Part shown: positions 10,323 to 22,486 of the stretch, piece after piece
Position numbering within the stretch: position 1 is the stretch's first letter
Layout of the letters: every line of letters starts with the position of its first letter
Assembly (NCBI RefSeq): GCF_026210795.1
Contig: NC_089448.1
Span: forward strand, 2,790,001 to 2,854,000
From: Rhizophagus irregularis
Taxonomy: Eukaryota > Glomeromycota > Glomeromycetes > Glomerales > Glomeraceae
Length of the DNA: 64,000 nucleotides
Direction: 5' to 3'
The notes under the pieces: model-generated
What the model was told of the DNA's origin: nothing
Databases searched by the model: none
What the model saw: the letters and a program-made list of their open reading frames with translations, nothing else
Translations under genes and position numbers: made by a program

Positions 10323-13300
10323 GTATTATTATATATTTTTAATTTAAATTTGGCACGTGTGTGACTGCGTGTTATATAATAGGTGGCATAATGGCATAAG
10401 TTCTTTAGAAAATTACGGGGACATTCATTTCTACCAAGTATAAACATAGCATTCCTTTAAATTTAATACATTGAAATGAAAATAATTTCAAATATCTATA
10501 AATACTTCATGAAGCGAAACCGAAAAATCATGTGATTTTCTATAATTCTGGGCAAATTTATAGCGCTGACCAGAGTTAAGATTTAACAACCAAAGGTTCG
10601 AAAAAAATCACGTTATAATTTATAACCGAAAAAAAAAATTCATTTTATAATATTTATATTTATGTTCGATATTTTTAATTTTATATTATTTCACTCCGCT
10701 TGCTTAATATTACTGAATAAAGATTGACCACTTTTATATTGAAATATAAAATCCTTAAATGATTTATTACTTATGTTTTGAGATGGAAACAAAATAAAAT
10801 GTTATTAAATCGGTCCAAATTATCATAATTATGTCATATACATATTTTTAATGATTTACGCCCTCGAAAATTTAAGATTGATGGAAATTTTTATTATGAA
10901 TTTTTATATTTTTTTTTCGTGAAGTACGCGTATGTAAATTATGATTCGTAATTCTTTGATTTTTTGCGTGATGTGAGACAATATTGGAATATGGGATGGA
11001 AGGTGTCATCTTAAGATAAAGACAAGACTGCAGTTATAATAAAACTTTAGTTATAAAAATTTCGCAAAAAAAAATACGAAAATGGAGAAACTATACAGTA
11101 CTATTATTGTAAAATCTCATCAAAGTCGAATCTCCCTGCTTGTTATAAAAGCGGTAAGAGCTAAGCCTACTTGTCAAAAAGTATTAAAAGGAGGTGTTGA
11201 AAAAAGAAAATAAGAAAAAATTCATAATAAATTACCATCAATGTAAGTGACGACGAATATACTTGAACTTTTTTATTTACTTTAAAATCACGTTACTTGA
11301 ACATCGCATCATATAATTTTGGCCAGAATTATGAGTTGCTGCGCCGCACTTGTGATAACTAACAATTTTATCACCACTAGTAAGAGACAACTTTTTTCAA
11401 GTCGAGCAGTCTGGAAAATTGCTAAATATGGTTATGCATGTAAATTTCTCAAGATCACCAATGATGGACTGGATAAATTAACTTAAAATAGAATAAAGAT
11501 CATAATAATAATAACAACAGATTGATTTCCATATCAAGAAGAAAATAACCATTAAAACAAGTTACAACCTTATATAGATAAGGTTAACACGTAATTACAG
11601 ATAAAGAAACTCACTCTTGAAAGTAATGCATATTGTAATACAATTGGATGAATTCGAATAAATTTGTACAATGCATAAACAAACCTTTATATATATATAT
11701 ATCTATATCTGCACTGTTTGCATGTCAATAATGTAAACGAGATTATAAACATGATATTCATGATTAAAAATAATAAATTATCATTGTAATTGCCTAAAAC
11801 AAGGGATGATTTTAATTTCACACATTAATGTTTACTTTTTTAAATGATTCTTCACTGAGTTAAAACCTGCAAGGGATGAAGATTAAGGAGGGAGATTTTA
11901 TCGGAAAATTTCTCTGCATCAGATAAAACATAATATTATACGGAAGATTTGATAAGTTTAAATATTGTTGTTTATAAAATAATAAACAACGATGCAAACT
12001 TTCAGATCGATTATTTACTCTTATAAGATTCGTTTTAAACTTTTTTTTTTCTTTTGTAAAGGATCTTCAATATAATTCAACCAAAAGAATTTAGATTATT
12101 ATATGTCATAATTATTATTTATTTCCCACGACTAATCGACTTTTGTTTTTTTAATAAAGATCGCGAAATTTATAAATTTGTGACGATTGCAGATCTTTTT
12201 TTATCATTTGTTATCTGTTGTACAATACTGCGTAAATACTATATTTGGGGACAAAAGTAAAAATGTTTATAGAAATTTACTTGTAGAACCAAATAAAAAA
12301 ATTTGACTTGCAAAATAAATTACTATTTTTATTCCTTCCGTCTTTTTTCCCATTACTCTGAGTTGAATAAATGATAATATCAAATTATCACATTTTTGTG
12401 ATATAAAAATCCGGATGAAATTCTTGAAATTCTTGAAATTATGTGTGCCTTTATCACATCATGCTCTTCAATAACCTTGTTTCACCAAATTCTTTTAAAG
12501 TAAAATGCCAAGATAAATAGAATTTTCTAATCAAGAAACTTTTTTTTTTTTTTTTGACAATGCACCTATAATATAATATTACTAAAATTCGAACTTAAAA
12601 GAAAAAAAAAAAATTTATGGTTTTTTTTAGATAGAAAGTTATTCAAGTAAATAACTTTTGAATTCAGGAGTTAAAGGAGTTATATTATTACCATACTGTA
12701 TTGTCTTTTTATCTTTAAATAATATATTATTCATTATTTTAGCACCAATAAAATTCATTTAAAAATAAAACTCTTTCAAGTTATTACCTTTAAAACAACA
12801 ATGACACATTTAATAGGCTAACCTTAATTAAGAACGTAATCATCATATCACGACAGAAATCCGCCACATTCACATTTTATTTACGCCAATTCTCCGGAAA
12901 CCCTTGAAATTTCCCTACTAAAACCATAATGATCAACATCAACCTAGTATCAACTAAATAAGGTAATAGATTAGGATAAAATAGGAAATCAATACGAAAA
13001 GAAAGATAAGGTTTTGTATAAGTGGTTGAGACATTTGGCGTAACAAGTAAATATCAAGAGCCTTTTATGGGATTTTATCAATCAAATTTTGTTATTGTTA
13101 TTTTTTTGAATAAATATACCGACCATGCCTGCTGCGAAGTATAATGCATTTTTCGTTCATGCATTCTCCTTTTTCTTTACGTGAATATTGGAGAATCTTT
13201 TACACCTATAGAATATTAATCTATTCTATTATTAGTAATTATTTTGTTCTGAGCCTTCTTTTTTTTTATTATTTTACCTTTTTTTTTATATCAATACCGT

Positions 13301-14079
13301 TGTACATCAATTGTGTATTTAAACACGTGATTTAATTCAATAATTCTTTTGAATTTTTTTGATTCTAAATTGAAACAACTGAAGAAAATGGCGGTACAAC
13401 ATTGTTATTACGATCTATAAATATCTTAGGCGAGATTACGCAAAAATTACGTGTTAGCTTATTTTTTGGGCAAAAATCACAAAAACAAAAACCACGGCTA
13501 AAACGGTTTTTAAATTCCGTGCTGTCCTTATAGGAGATTTTGCTTCACAATAGTTTACATTTAACGGAAATAACGGATAATTTATAATAGGAATGTTTTA
13601 AATTACTATAGTCACGTAAGGAAAATTGAATAATGAAATCGAGGTAAATTAAATATATAAATATATTTATATTTATGTAATACATTATATATATTTAATT
13701 ATTATTTAAGAAAGGATTTTAATTACTCAATAACGATATTAGTCATCATCATAATTTTTTTTTTTTTTTTCTTTCAAAAAAAGAAAATAACTCGGATATT
13801 TTCCAACCTTTTCTTTGGAAAATTAGAAAATTAATTGCATTATGTAACACCATATGTTAATGTCAATCAAATCTAAAAAACTTAACAATAACTTTCTCTA
13901 TTACTGCGTTCTGTGCTGATCTTTACCCTTTAAAATTTTATATTTTTTATTTTTAAAACAAAATATAAATATGGCTTTTCGTTTAGATGAATTCCTCCCT
14001 TGAGAATCGGCTTTTCAAAGCAATTTTTTTTTAAAAAAAAATTTTCTAAAGTATTTTTTTTTTCGTCTATTAAAAAAAA
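10323..14079. other. Long AT-rich intergenic region before the HMG array
   Basis: About 3.7 kb without a recognisable gene. It holds poly(A)/poly(T) tracts, a TA run near 11690-11706, and the upstream region of the first HMG gene. The T-tract/A-tract pair at about 14025-14045 is the first of a pattern repeated through the array. Confidence 0.5.
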
Positions 14080-14841
14080 ATGCCACGAAAAGCTAATGAA
14101 CGTCAAGGCTTCCACGTGTTCAGTATAAACGATGACGTAGCTAGACCGCCGCCACAACAGCCCGAACCAAATTTCGCCACCATCATTGACTATGAAAATG
14201 ATTTTAAGATTTTGAATTCTGCGCATCATCAATTAACCCTTGATATCTCAACGCTTCTTAATAATTCCAAGACATCCCGCCGAGCAGCTAAGCTCAGACG
14301 AGAAGGGAAGCTGGAAGCTCCCCGCCCCCAAAATGCGTGGATCTTGTATCGAAAAGATACCAACGCTAGGTTTCGACAAACAGGGGAACATGAAGGAAAA
14401 AAATCCTCATTGATATCACAGATTATCGCAGAAATGTGGGAGAATGAGAGAGATGAAGTTAAAAAAATGTTTTTTGTACTTGCAAAATGGGCTGGTTACG
14501 TTCATAAGGAAGTGAATGACGAATATAGGTATTCCCCGAGAAGATCTGGGGAAAGGAGCCCCGAAACTTTACCTGGAGACCCTTTAGTTAATTATGAATT
14601 CGATCCAAACTTAAGTAATTTAAGTTCACCTTATCCCGAACATCCAATCACCGAATTTCCTGAATATCCAATCCCCATTCCTTTCGAATTTCCCCAAACA
14701 TTTTATTTTCCCGATTCCGGAACTGAAGAAATTCATGTTCCATACGTATTAGTACCATCATCAACCGAGATGATTTACTTTCCCGACTATGACGTATATT
14801 TACCCTCCCTATATCTTTGTGATATAGATTATATGATATAA
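14080..14841 (+). CDS. MATA-HMG box protein 1 of array
   Basis: 253 residues, one exon. The HMG box of the fungal mating-type type (MATA_HMG) spans about residues 81-156, opening with PRPQNAWILYRKD and holding the AEMWENE helix-2 motif and an EYRYSPRR end. The basic pre-box block common to the array is at about 51-80 (LTLDISTLLNNSKTSRRAAK). The N-terminus has the GFHVFSI variant of the array's short YxVFxV motif (residues 10-16). The C-terminal 95 residues are rich in Pro, Tyr, Phe and acidic residues, as in an activation-type tail (inference). By family knowledge it binds DNA in the minor groove as a nuclear transcription factor. It is the most upstream member, and its box is among the most divergent (FFVLAKWAGYVHKEV in helix 3). 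Confidence 0.88.
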   Translation: MPRKANERQGFHVFSINDDVARPPPQQPEPNFATIIDYENDFKILNSAHHQLTLDISTLLNNSKTSRRAAKLRREGKLEAPRPQNAWILYRKDTNARFRQTGEHEGKKSSLISQIIAEMWENERDEVKKMFFVLAKWAGYVHKEVNDEYRYSPRRSGERSPETLPGDPLVNYEFDPNLSNLSSPYPEHPITEFPEYPIPIPFEFPQTFYFPDSGTEEIHVPYVLVPSSTEMIYFPDYDVYLPSLYLCDIDYMI

Positions 14842-14871
14842 ACAATTCATTATAAATCTAACCTTTAGTCA

Positions 14872-14915
14872 TACTTGGTTCCCAGAATTCCCTCTCACAG
14901 ACACAATCTTTTTTT
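14872..14915 (+). promoter_or_regulatory. 3' element shared with HMG genes 8 and 9
   Basis: The stretch TTGGTTCCCAGAATTCCCTC followed by TCACAGACACAA lies about 35 bp after the stop codon. A similar pyrimidine-rich block (TTGGTTATCCAGATACCCCC then TCTCTCACATACAA) follows the eighth gene, and a weaker one follows the ninth. It could be a 3' UTR processing signal or simply shared ancestry. Confidence 0.4.
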
Positions 14916-14939
14916 GTTTTGAGTTTCGAAATATGTAAT

Positions 14940-15375
14940 TTCTTTTTTTTTTTAAAAAAAAAAAATGTGCGATTGAAAAAAAATTTCGTCTTTTTATTTT
15001 GTTGTTTTTAAAAAAAATCATTCCGTCTTTTTAGTTTTTAAAAAAATTATTTCGACTTTTTATTTTTTAAAAAAATTATTTCGACTTTGATTTGTTTTTA
15101 GATACGTTTTCCCTCCTTACGATTTTATTTAAAATTTGCCCTCTTTAAGATTATTTGCCCCTTTACGAATCTATTTTAAGATTATTATTTTAAATTATTA
15201 AGTTATTATAAGTTATTAAGGTTTTTTAAGCTATTAAGCTAAAAAACATATATAAGTTATTATTAAGGTTTTTAAGTTATTATTTATTAAGCTAAAAAAC
15301 ATATATAAGTTATTATTAAGATTTTTTAAGTTATTAAGCTAAAATCAAGATATTAAGATTTTCTAAGATTTTATT
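14940..15375. repeat. Two AT-rich minisatellites downstream of HMG 1
   Basis: At 14970-15090 three to four copies of a 34-38 bp unit pair TTTTTAAAAAAATTATTTCG with a CTTTTT run. At about 15195-15355 a unit of about 53 bp built around AGCTAAAAAACATATATAAG repeats about three times, imperfectly. Both lie in non-coding DNA. Confidence 0.65.
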
Positions 15376-17596
15376 TAAGATTTCAATTAAGATTATGTTT
15401 TATTATGATATGATTTTTTTTTATTTTTTATGACGCGTTTTTTTATGATACATCTTTTATTACGTAATAAATAAATAAAAAATATATGAATTATATATCT
15501 GATATACTATGAATAAATAAATAAATATATATAAATATACGTTATTTTTATTTCAATATTTCTAAAAAAAAAATTGATTTGCTGATTGTTTTATAGATGA
15601 TCGATTTTGCCATGGCTCATATGAATTTTTTTCTCTTTTCATAAAAAGTAAAAAAAAAACACATTTATCCCGTATTTATACATAATATATTAAATGTTTC
15701 TTAATTTTGACAGGAATTAACCATATTAAAAAAACATCTAACACCTGATCACTGATGTAATACATGATAAAAATAGATTACTATTTTTGGTATCTCCTCA
15801 AAAATTAATCTGGGAATATTTTTTTAATATAAACTTATTATACAGTATATTAAAATTATCATACAAACATTATATTGCGTTTTTAATAATAATTAATGTT
15901 TAACAAATACTAAAATTTTAATTTCATGTTCGTGAAATAATTTTATATTTGATAATTTTTTTTTTACATATTTTTAAATTTTTACAAATTATATACAAAT
16001 ATCGGTATAAATAATTTTGATATGATTACTTTTCAAAGATTCTAGATTAAAGATGCCAAAAATAGTAACCTATTTTTATCACGGGTGTGCTCTACATCTA
16101 TCATTCCGTTACTAAATAAGCCACACAAAGGCAAGTCCCGGGTTGTTGGTTAAATAAATGAACTCGCCGATCATTACTTCATTTACTTCATTTACTTCAT
16201 TTAAAGGAGTACGCGTGTGGCGCGTCTGATTCCAGGCATTACACGCATTAACATTTATACATTTTACACGTATTACACGTATTACACGTATTACACATAA
16301 TTTGCGACCCGGCAAAGTTCAGTTATCGGAAAAAAATCGTGTGTCTAAATCAGAGCTGCAAGGTTAACATTGTTAATGACGATTAACTGTTTATTTTTTT
16401 GACAATGATACTTTTTCCAGTTTCCACTCCTTCAAAAAATTTTTTTAACGCGCGCTAAAAATGATGATAATTGACATTATTCTCAATGAATTTTTCTATA
16501 ACTTACGTCATAAATTCTGTAACCAAAAAATTATCCTATGATGAATTTAGTAATCCAAATGATTTTCCTTAAGCTGACATTTTTTTTTTTTTAATAATGG
16601 ATGCAAAAACACGATATTGTTATAAACAGGATATTTACAGATATTTTTTCTATTACACAAATAAAATCTATTTTAGTTTTTTGGGGGGGGTTTTTTTTTT
16701 TAAAACAAAAGAAAAATTAACTTTTCCGCCGCGCATTTTGTGATTTTCTACTAAATACTTCTTTTTTCTTCCAAATAATAAATTACGCATTCATTTATTC
16801 AATTTCGTAATCATGTTTCAAAAACAAAAAAGGATCGTCTGACCACCCCCCTTTTTTTTTCTTTGCAACATTTCTTTTATTATGTGTTACTAAATGATCT
16901 CGGAAATTGGACTTCCGATAGATAAAATTGGAAATTGATCATTTCCATTTTTGGATTATAAAAGCAAAAAGATGCATTCTTCTTTTTTTCTTTTTTTCCC
17001 ATCAATATTAAGGAAAGTAATATTGGCAAAATAGATAAGATTTCGCATAATAAATGATAATAAATGCTGATTATAAATGATTACAACATAATAATAAATG
17101 CTAATTTTACATGATTACATGTGTAAACTTAATTTATTACAATAATTTCACTTTTGTTACTCACGCCGTACATTATCTTGCATATGAAAAAAAAAAAAAA
17201 AAATTTTTTTAAAAAAAAATTTAAATATAAAATTTGACTTCCCCCCAAAAAATTATATATAAAAAAAAAAATAATCTTTTTTGAAAAAAAAATTTTTTAT
17301 AACACTAGAAGGTTATATAATAACAAGAAAAGAAAAAAAGAAAGAAAGAAAATAATAACACGTTTTTTTTATTGACATTTTGAAAAGTAAACGTTTTTTA
17401 TGCCGTTTTGAAAAAGTACAAAAAGAACACATTTTTTGTTAACATTTTGAGAAGAGTCAAACAAAGAAAAAAAAAAACCAATAATAATATATATATATAG
17501 TTTTTATATATTTTCTTTTAATAATACACTTCTTTGAAAGAAACAGACATTCTACCTCCTTATTTATCTATCCTTCAATAATATTTATTATTTAAA
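15376..17596. other. Intergenic region between HMG 1 and HMG 2
   Basis: AT-rich non-coding DNA. It includes two short 9-bp tandem repeats at 16173-16300, a GAAA-type repeat near 17330-17352, and the upstream region of HMG 2 with long A/T tracts at about 17188-17300. No gene is recognised. Confidence 0.5.
16173..16300. repeat. Two neighbouring 9-bp microsatellites
   Basis: TTACTTCAT-type units (about three copies, 16173-16202) and ATTACACGT-type units (about four copies, 16261-16296) lie about 60 bp apart. Because the period is 9, both keep a minus-strand frame open (Asn-Glu-Val and Val-Ile-Arg repeats), which explains the open frame at 16112-16315 without needing a gene. Confidence 0.7.
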
Positions 17597-18886
17597 ATGT
17601 CTAACGAACAAGGAACTTACTCAGTTTTTGGCGTTAATAACTCAACACTAATTCCCTTTCCCGATTTTTATGATACTATGTACTTTGGTGGGGACTCCAA
17701 GACTTATAGAGAACTCGTTTACACTTCAAGAATCAAGGATACTCTTAATCTTACTATTGAGGTTCTTACGAATGACTCAAAAACGTCCAGACTTGCATTA
17801 AGAAATGATAGAAAGAAGTCTAAAGGGGAACAAATTGAAATCCCAAGACCTCAAAACGCTTGGATCATTTATCGTAGAGACAAATATGTAACTCCCGAAT
17901 TTGAAGGAATAAAACCATGTATCGCCTCAAAAGCAATAGGCGAAAGATGGAAAACCGAAAGTAGCGAAGTTGTGGAATATTTTGTTGCACTTTCTATGTT
18001 GGCATTAGAAAATCATCATAACAAATATGGGAATTATAAATACAAACCTAAATCAAAAGCCTCCAAAAAATTCAAGAACCGTCAAAGACAACAACATAAA
18101 AGGAATACATCTCCTGAAACTGAGGAAACAACATTGAATCAAGACTTGCCTCAATTAGTTGTAAATCCTCCATCATCAATTAAAGAATATCCAACTCCGG
18201 TATCATCCATTCAACTTTCTCCCGTTACTGATTTCTCGGAACAAGCGAATGAAATTTCGTATCTCATGACCCCGGCATCATCAAATCATCAATCGCCTGT
18301 AACTTCTCAATATGGTTCCTCGGATATCTTAACCCCGGAATCATTAAATCAACAAACACCTATAACTTCTGAAGATATTTTGTCGTCAATGATGTATCCG
18401 CAATTCTCCGAGATAACACCCATTTCAACATACAACAATAATTCACGTGTGTTTTCCGAAGATTTTTTGAAATTTTTATATAGTGCTGATATCCTAGCTC
18501 TTCAACCTTCAACATATGTGACTTATAATACTGGTATCCCAGATATGACCTTTAATACTGATATCCCAGCAATCCCGGCACCCGATATGACTCTTAATGA
18601 TATGACTTTTGTTCCAGCAACCCCAGCACCCGATACTGATATCCCAGCAACCCTGGAAACCCTTACCAAATTTATTTTCACAAACATGAACGATCAAAAT
18701 AAAGATTTTGATCTTTATCCAGAAAGTGAACGACAAATACCTAATATTACTCCACCAGTAGCAGAACCGATGACAACAAGCATGCAAAACCAGATTTTTC
18801 AAGATATTTTTCAATACGACAGCAACGCTTTATTCTCGATCCATGCAACACCTGTGGAACATTACTACGACGGCTCATCCTTTTAA
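17597..18886 (+). CDS. MATA-HMG box protein 2 of array, long tail
   Basis: 429 residues, one exon, the longest member. The N-terminus carries TYSVFGV (residues 7-13). The pre-box block (LTIEVLTNDSKTSRLALRN) spans about 52-70 and the HMG box about 83-152, opening PRPQNAWIIYRRDK and closing YGNYKYKPK. A Lys/Arg-rich stretch at 150-170 could be a nuclear localisation signal. The roughly 260-residue tail is Pro/Ser/Thr-rich and holds two repeat types: TPASSNHQSPVTS/TPESLNQQTPITS (about 230-265) and PAxPAPDMT/PATPAPDTDIP (about 325-355). The likely role is a DNA-binding transcription factor with an activation-type tail (inference). A near-perfect hairpin lies immediately downstream (18907-18994). 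Confidence 0.9.
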   Translation: MSNEQGTYSVFGVNNSTLIPFPDFYDTMYFGGDSKTYRELVYTSRIKDTLNLTIEVLTNDSKTSRLALRNDRKKSKGEQIEIPRPQNAWIIYRRDKYVTPEFEGIKPCIASKAIGERWKTESSEVVEYFVALSMLALENHHNKYGNYKYKPKSKASKKFKNRQRQQHKRNTSPETEETTLNQDLPQLVVNPPSSIKEYPTPVSSIQLSPVTDFSEQANEISYLMTPASSNHQSPVTSQYGSSDILTPESLNQQTPITSEDILSSMMYPQFSEITPISTYNNNSRVFSEDFLKFLYSADILALQPSTYVTYNTGIPDMTFNTDIPAIPAPDMTLNDMTFVPATPAPDTDIPATLETLTKFIFTNMNDQNKDFDLYPESERQIPNITPPVAEPMTTSMQNQIFQDIFQYDSNALFSIHATPVEHYYDGSSF

Positions 18887-18906
18887 TAAGCAAAAATAAT
18901 TATTAC

Positions 18907-18994
18907 CACAAAAACACAACAAACTCATTCTCATAGTTTCTGTAGCGCCTAAGGCGCTACAGGAACTATAAGACGAGTTTGTTGTATTTCTGTG
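18907..18994. repeat. Long near-perfect inverted repeat after HMG 2
   Basis: Two arms of about 43 bp meet at a single unpaired base (18951). The core arms are ACAACAAACTC … TGTAGCGCCT (18916-18950) and AGGCGCTACAGG … GAGTTTGTTGT (18952-18985), with a one-base indel and a few mismatches. Weaker pairing extends to 18907 and 18994. It starts 20 bp after the stop codon, so it is probably in the 3' UTR. It has an unusually GC-rich tip for this region. It may be a foldback MITE, a transcript-end hairpin or a small-RNA precursor. Confidence 0.8.
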
Positions 18995-20821
18995 ATACTT
19001 GAATTATTTTTCCTTGTTATTTGGACAATCGATTTCTTTATTACAATCGTCTTCCTTACTACTACGATCGCTTCCCTTATTGCGATCCCTTATTACATAT
19101 TTTAACATATATATTATATACGTAAATATGCACAAAGAACAAAAGATATTCGCGCTTGTGGAGATACTTGTGCAAAAACTTTAATATTATCCGAAGGACA
19201 TTAGTTCGAAGGATTATTTATATTTATATGTATAATATATATGCTAAAATCAACAAAATCCAAAAAAAAAAAAAAATTATTATTTATATACCCTTTTATA
19301 TAGAAGATATTTTTAACGAATTAAATCGAACATTTTTTCTTATTTTATATACCTCAAACATTTTTCTTATCAACGATATTCTTATTTTTTTTTTATTTTT
19401 TTGTATAACAATTATATTTTATTATATATTTTATATTTTATTTTTATTTAAATAAAAATTTTTTTTAAAAAAAATGATGAAAATGTGATATTGGTCTGAT
19501 TTACTGAAAATACAAGGTATAAAATAAGATCTGATGTATTTCTAAAATATTCTTTTAAAATGCCAGTTATAGCGTTGTTGGGGGGGCATTGGGCTTTGAT
19601 TTAATAACAGTATGGATTTTTTCATAACTATGTCTAAAAAAAAGCGTTATCAAAAATCCAAATTACGAGTCAAAGAACCAATTCAACAAATTCATATAAT
19701 AACGGCATAAGAGAGAGAGAGAATAAAAATTAAAAAAAAAAAATTCGCTGAATTTATTTATCTCATCTTTGCTTTGCCACCACTAATTATATGATAAATG
19801 AAATCTGCGGATTGCGTATTGCGTAGCAAAACTTAGTTTAAATAGTTAAGTACGTAATTTGTGTAATACGCCCTAGCCTACTTTCCTAAAAATACAGACA
19901 ATAACCACAAAAACCCTCAGTTAAACATGATAATCATTCCCTAATCATTCTTCGATCTACATATTTGCTTGTTACATTTTTTTAGTGCTACATACTATCA
20001 ATGAAACAAAAGAAAAAAGGAACTGTTTCATTTTTACAATCAATTTCACGTATTTTAAAAAAATTGTATAAAAATCATCGGAATTTGAAATTTTCTTCTT
20101 AGGTACTGTGCGGAGAAAGTAACAAACTGCGTATTAAAAAAAATAATACCTCGCGCAGTAAAAAAAAAATAGTGAGAAACTTTTACGCAGTAAAAACATC
20201 CAAGCAGAAAAAACTTTTTTCCTTTACATTAACCTACGTAATCGTGTAACATTTGTGGGTATTTGTGGTATTTATAGTTACAATAGTTATAACATATTGA
20301 TTTTCCAAAATGTGTTGACAATAACAACTTTTTGGATTTTCAAACTAAACCATTACTAATAGTTGATTTGAATTAATTACCATAATTAATAAATGTCTTT
20401 GTTATTAACCGGAGTGTGACTGCGAATTTTTATTTAATATAAGGAAAACAATTGGTACACAACATAAAAAAAATTTTTTGCTATTGTTTGAAATATTTGA
20501 TAAAATTAGAAATATTATTATTACACACATTACACAATCTAATATTGTATCTCTTTATCTTTAACTTAAAAAAAAAAAAAAAAAATTTTTTTTTAATGTT
20601 TGATAAGCATTAAAAAGAAAATAAAACCCTTTTACTTTTTTATCAAACAGTCTTTTTATATAAATAACTCGTTTGTTCTTTAAATGCCGATAAAAAAAAA
20701 AAAAATAAAAAACAAAACCCTTTTTATAAATAATTTATAAACATTATTATTTTTATTTATACAAATTGTTTTATTTTTTATTTTTTATTTTTTTCTTTCT
20801 TCCTCTTTTTTTTCTTTTACA
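18995..20821. other. Intergenic region between HMG 2 and HMG 3
   Basis: AT-rich DNA with poly(A)/poly(T) blocks (19262-19276, 20570-20594), a short GA repeat near 19711-19722 and a likely TATA box near 20657. No gene is recognised. Confidence 0.5.
20657..20664 (+). promoter_or_regulatory. Candidate TATA box of HMG 3
   Basis: TATATAAA lies 165 bp before the start codon of the third HMG gene. In such AT-rich DNA a match is weak evidence, but other array members have a similar box at a similar distance. Confidence 0.35.
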
Positions 20822-21622
20822 ATGATTACTTCACTATTGACACCTGACTCTTATGTTAAACATAAACATAATAATAATTACTTGGTTTTTGACGTAAATT
20901 CTAAAACTAAAAACGATGAAGAACTTTTAAAATATACCGACTATAAATTTAATATTGAACCTGAGATTCTCCTGTCCAATTCCACAACCACTCGATTGGC
21001 AGTAAGAAATAAGAAAAAAGGTATAAACAAAATTCCACGTCCTCAAAATGCATGGATTATTTATCGTAGAGACAAGAGTGTGGAATTGAGACGTGATGTT
21101 GCAAGAAGGAAACAAAAATCTAAAGATCTCTCAAAAGATATTGCGCAAATGTGGGAAAACGAACCAAAAGAAGTCAAGGAATTATTTGAAGCTTTGTCAA
21201 GAATGTCAGAAAAAATGCACGTCGAAAGGTATGGAAATTATAAATATAAGCCAAAAAGAATGAAATCAACATTGGAATCATCAGAAAAATTAAATAAACC
21301 ATATAAGCAAAGGAGATTCAAATTACACTCTACGTACGAAAAACCATTATACGTCGAAACGTGTGGAAATTATAAAACATATAAGCCAAGGATAACTAAA
21401 TCATTGGAATCATCAAATTCAAATTCACAAAAATCACCAGATTTATCAAATTCATTATCTGAATTCGCCGTAATCGCATTGACATACGAACACACATCAT
21501 CAGAACTCAAATCATTAAAGTCCGAACCTTCACCGGAAGAATATGGCTCTCGGCGGAACGCAATGATAATTAATCCGTATAAAAATTTTCCTTATAATAT
21601 TATGAACATTATGAACACATAG
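20822..21622 (+). CDS. MATA-HMG box protein 3 of array
   Basis: 266 residues, one exon. The N-terminal YLVFDV motif is at 20-25. The pre-box block (FNIEPEILLSNSTTTRLAVR) spans about 43-62 and the HMG box about 72-145 (PRPQNAWIIYRRDKS … MWENEPKEVKELFEALSRM … YGNYKYKPKR). The C-terminal region contains a partial second copy of the end of the box: HVERYGNYKYKPKRMKS (about 133-149) recurs as YVETCGNYKTYKPRITKS (about 177-194) about 135 bp further on, each followed by LESS. Downstream the tail is Ser-rich and acidic. This is a DNA-binding transcription-factor candidate; the duplicated segment probably does not fold as a second box because helices 1 and 2 are missing. Confidence 0.88.
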   Translation: MITSLLTPDSYVKHKHNNNYLVFDVNSKTKNDEELLKYTDYKFNIEPEILLSNSTTTRLAVRNKKKGINKIPRPQNAWIIYRRDKSVELRRDVARRKQKSKDLSKDIAQMWENEPKEVKELFEALSRMSEKMHVERYGNYKYKPKRMKSTLESSEKLNKPYKQRRFKLHSTYEKPLYVETCGNYKTYKPRITKSLESSNSNSQKSPDLSNSLSEFAVIALTYEHTSSELKSLKSEPSPEEYGSRRNAMIINPYKNFPYNIMNIMNT

Positions 21623-22486
21623 AATTCATATTAAAGACATTATTAATTTTGAGTCCATTCATGCAAAAAAAAAAAAATTAATGTTATTAAAAAAAGGTGA
21701 GAATGTATATAATTTCATTAATTAAATCATCACGAATTTTTTTTTATATTATATTCAGTGTGATCATGTACAAACGGCATTTTTCAGTATTAGAAAACAG
21801 ATTTTTTTTTCGGTTTTTTTTTATTGTATAATCTAAATTACATTTTGCAATGTTTTTTTAAAAAAAATTTATTTAATACAAATAAATAATATATTCCTTA
21901 TTTTTTAATATTAATAATTAATTACTATAATTATCTGCCGTTAATACGTAAAAGTACAACATTCGTTGCATACATATTCTTATGAATAAAATACATAGAT
22001 AGCTGAGAAATTTGTTCCGGCAATCAATTATGTTTTACATATTTTAAGTACGAATTAATGCTAAGTACGAATTAATGCTTTAATTGATATAATTTACGTA
22101 TAAAAATTTTGTATCAAAAAATCTTGTCAAGTAGGGATCAAATCATTAAACTTATTTGAATCGAAAAATAATGCGAAAGTGTAAAAAAAAATTTTTTTTT
22201 TTCTGGTTGCTACAGCGAAAAGCACTTTTCACGCAGTCATGCGCAGCATAATAAGGAGCTATTAAATTCAGATGCACATGACACACTGGATGATCGGCAT
22301 CTTCCTATGACGTTCTATAATGTCGATCTGGAAAGGGTTCTTTGATCAATTCTGTTGTACAACCGCAATCTATATTCCGAATATATTCAACTTTTTTGTT
22401 ATATAAGACATCATGTTTATCCACATTTTTCAAAAAATTCAAAGAAAAATTATTATATATAAAAATAATTAAGAAATTCACTCAAA
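21623..22486. other. Intergenic region between HMG 3 and HMG 4
   Basis: AT-rich spacer of 0.86 kb. A short 17-bp direct repeat (AAGTACGAATTAATGCT, about 22048 and 22064) is visible. Otherwise no feature is recognised. Confidence 0.45.

Noticed and set aside
16350-16390. GTTAAC/GTTAAT inverted motif as a binding site
   Set aside because: It is short, AT-rich and not repeated near a gene; chance is sufficient.
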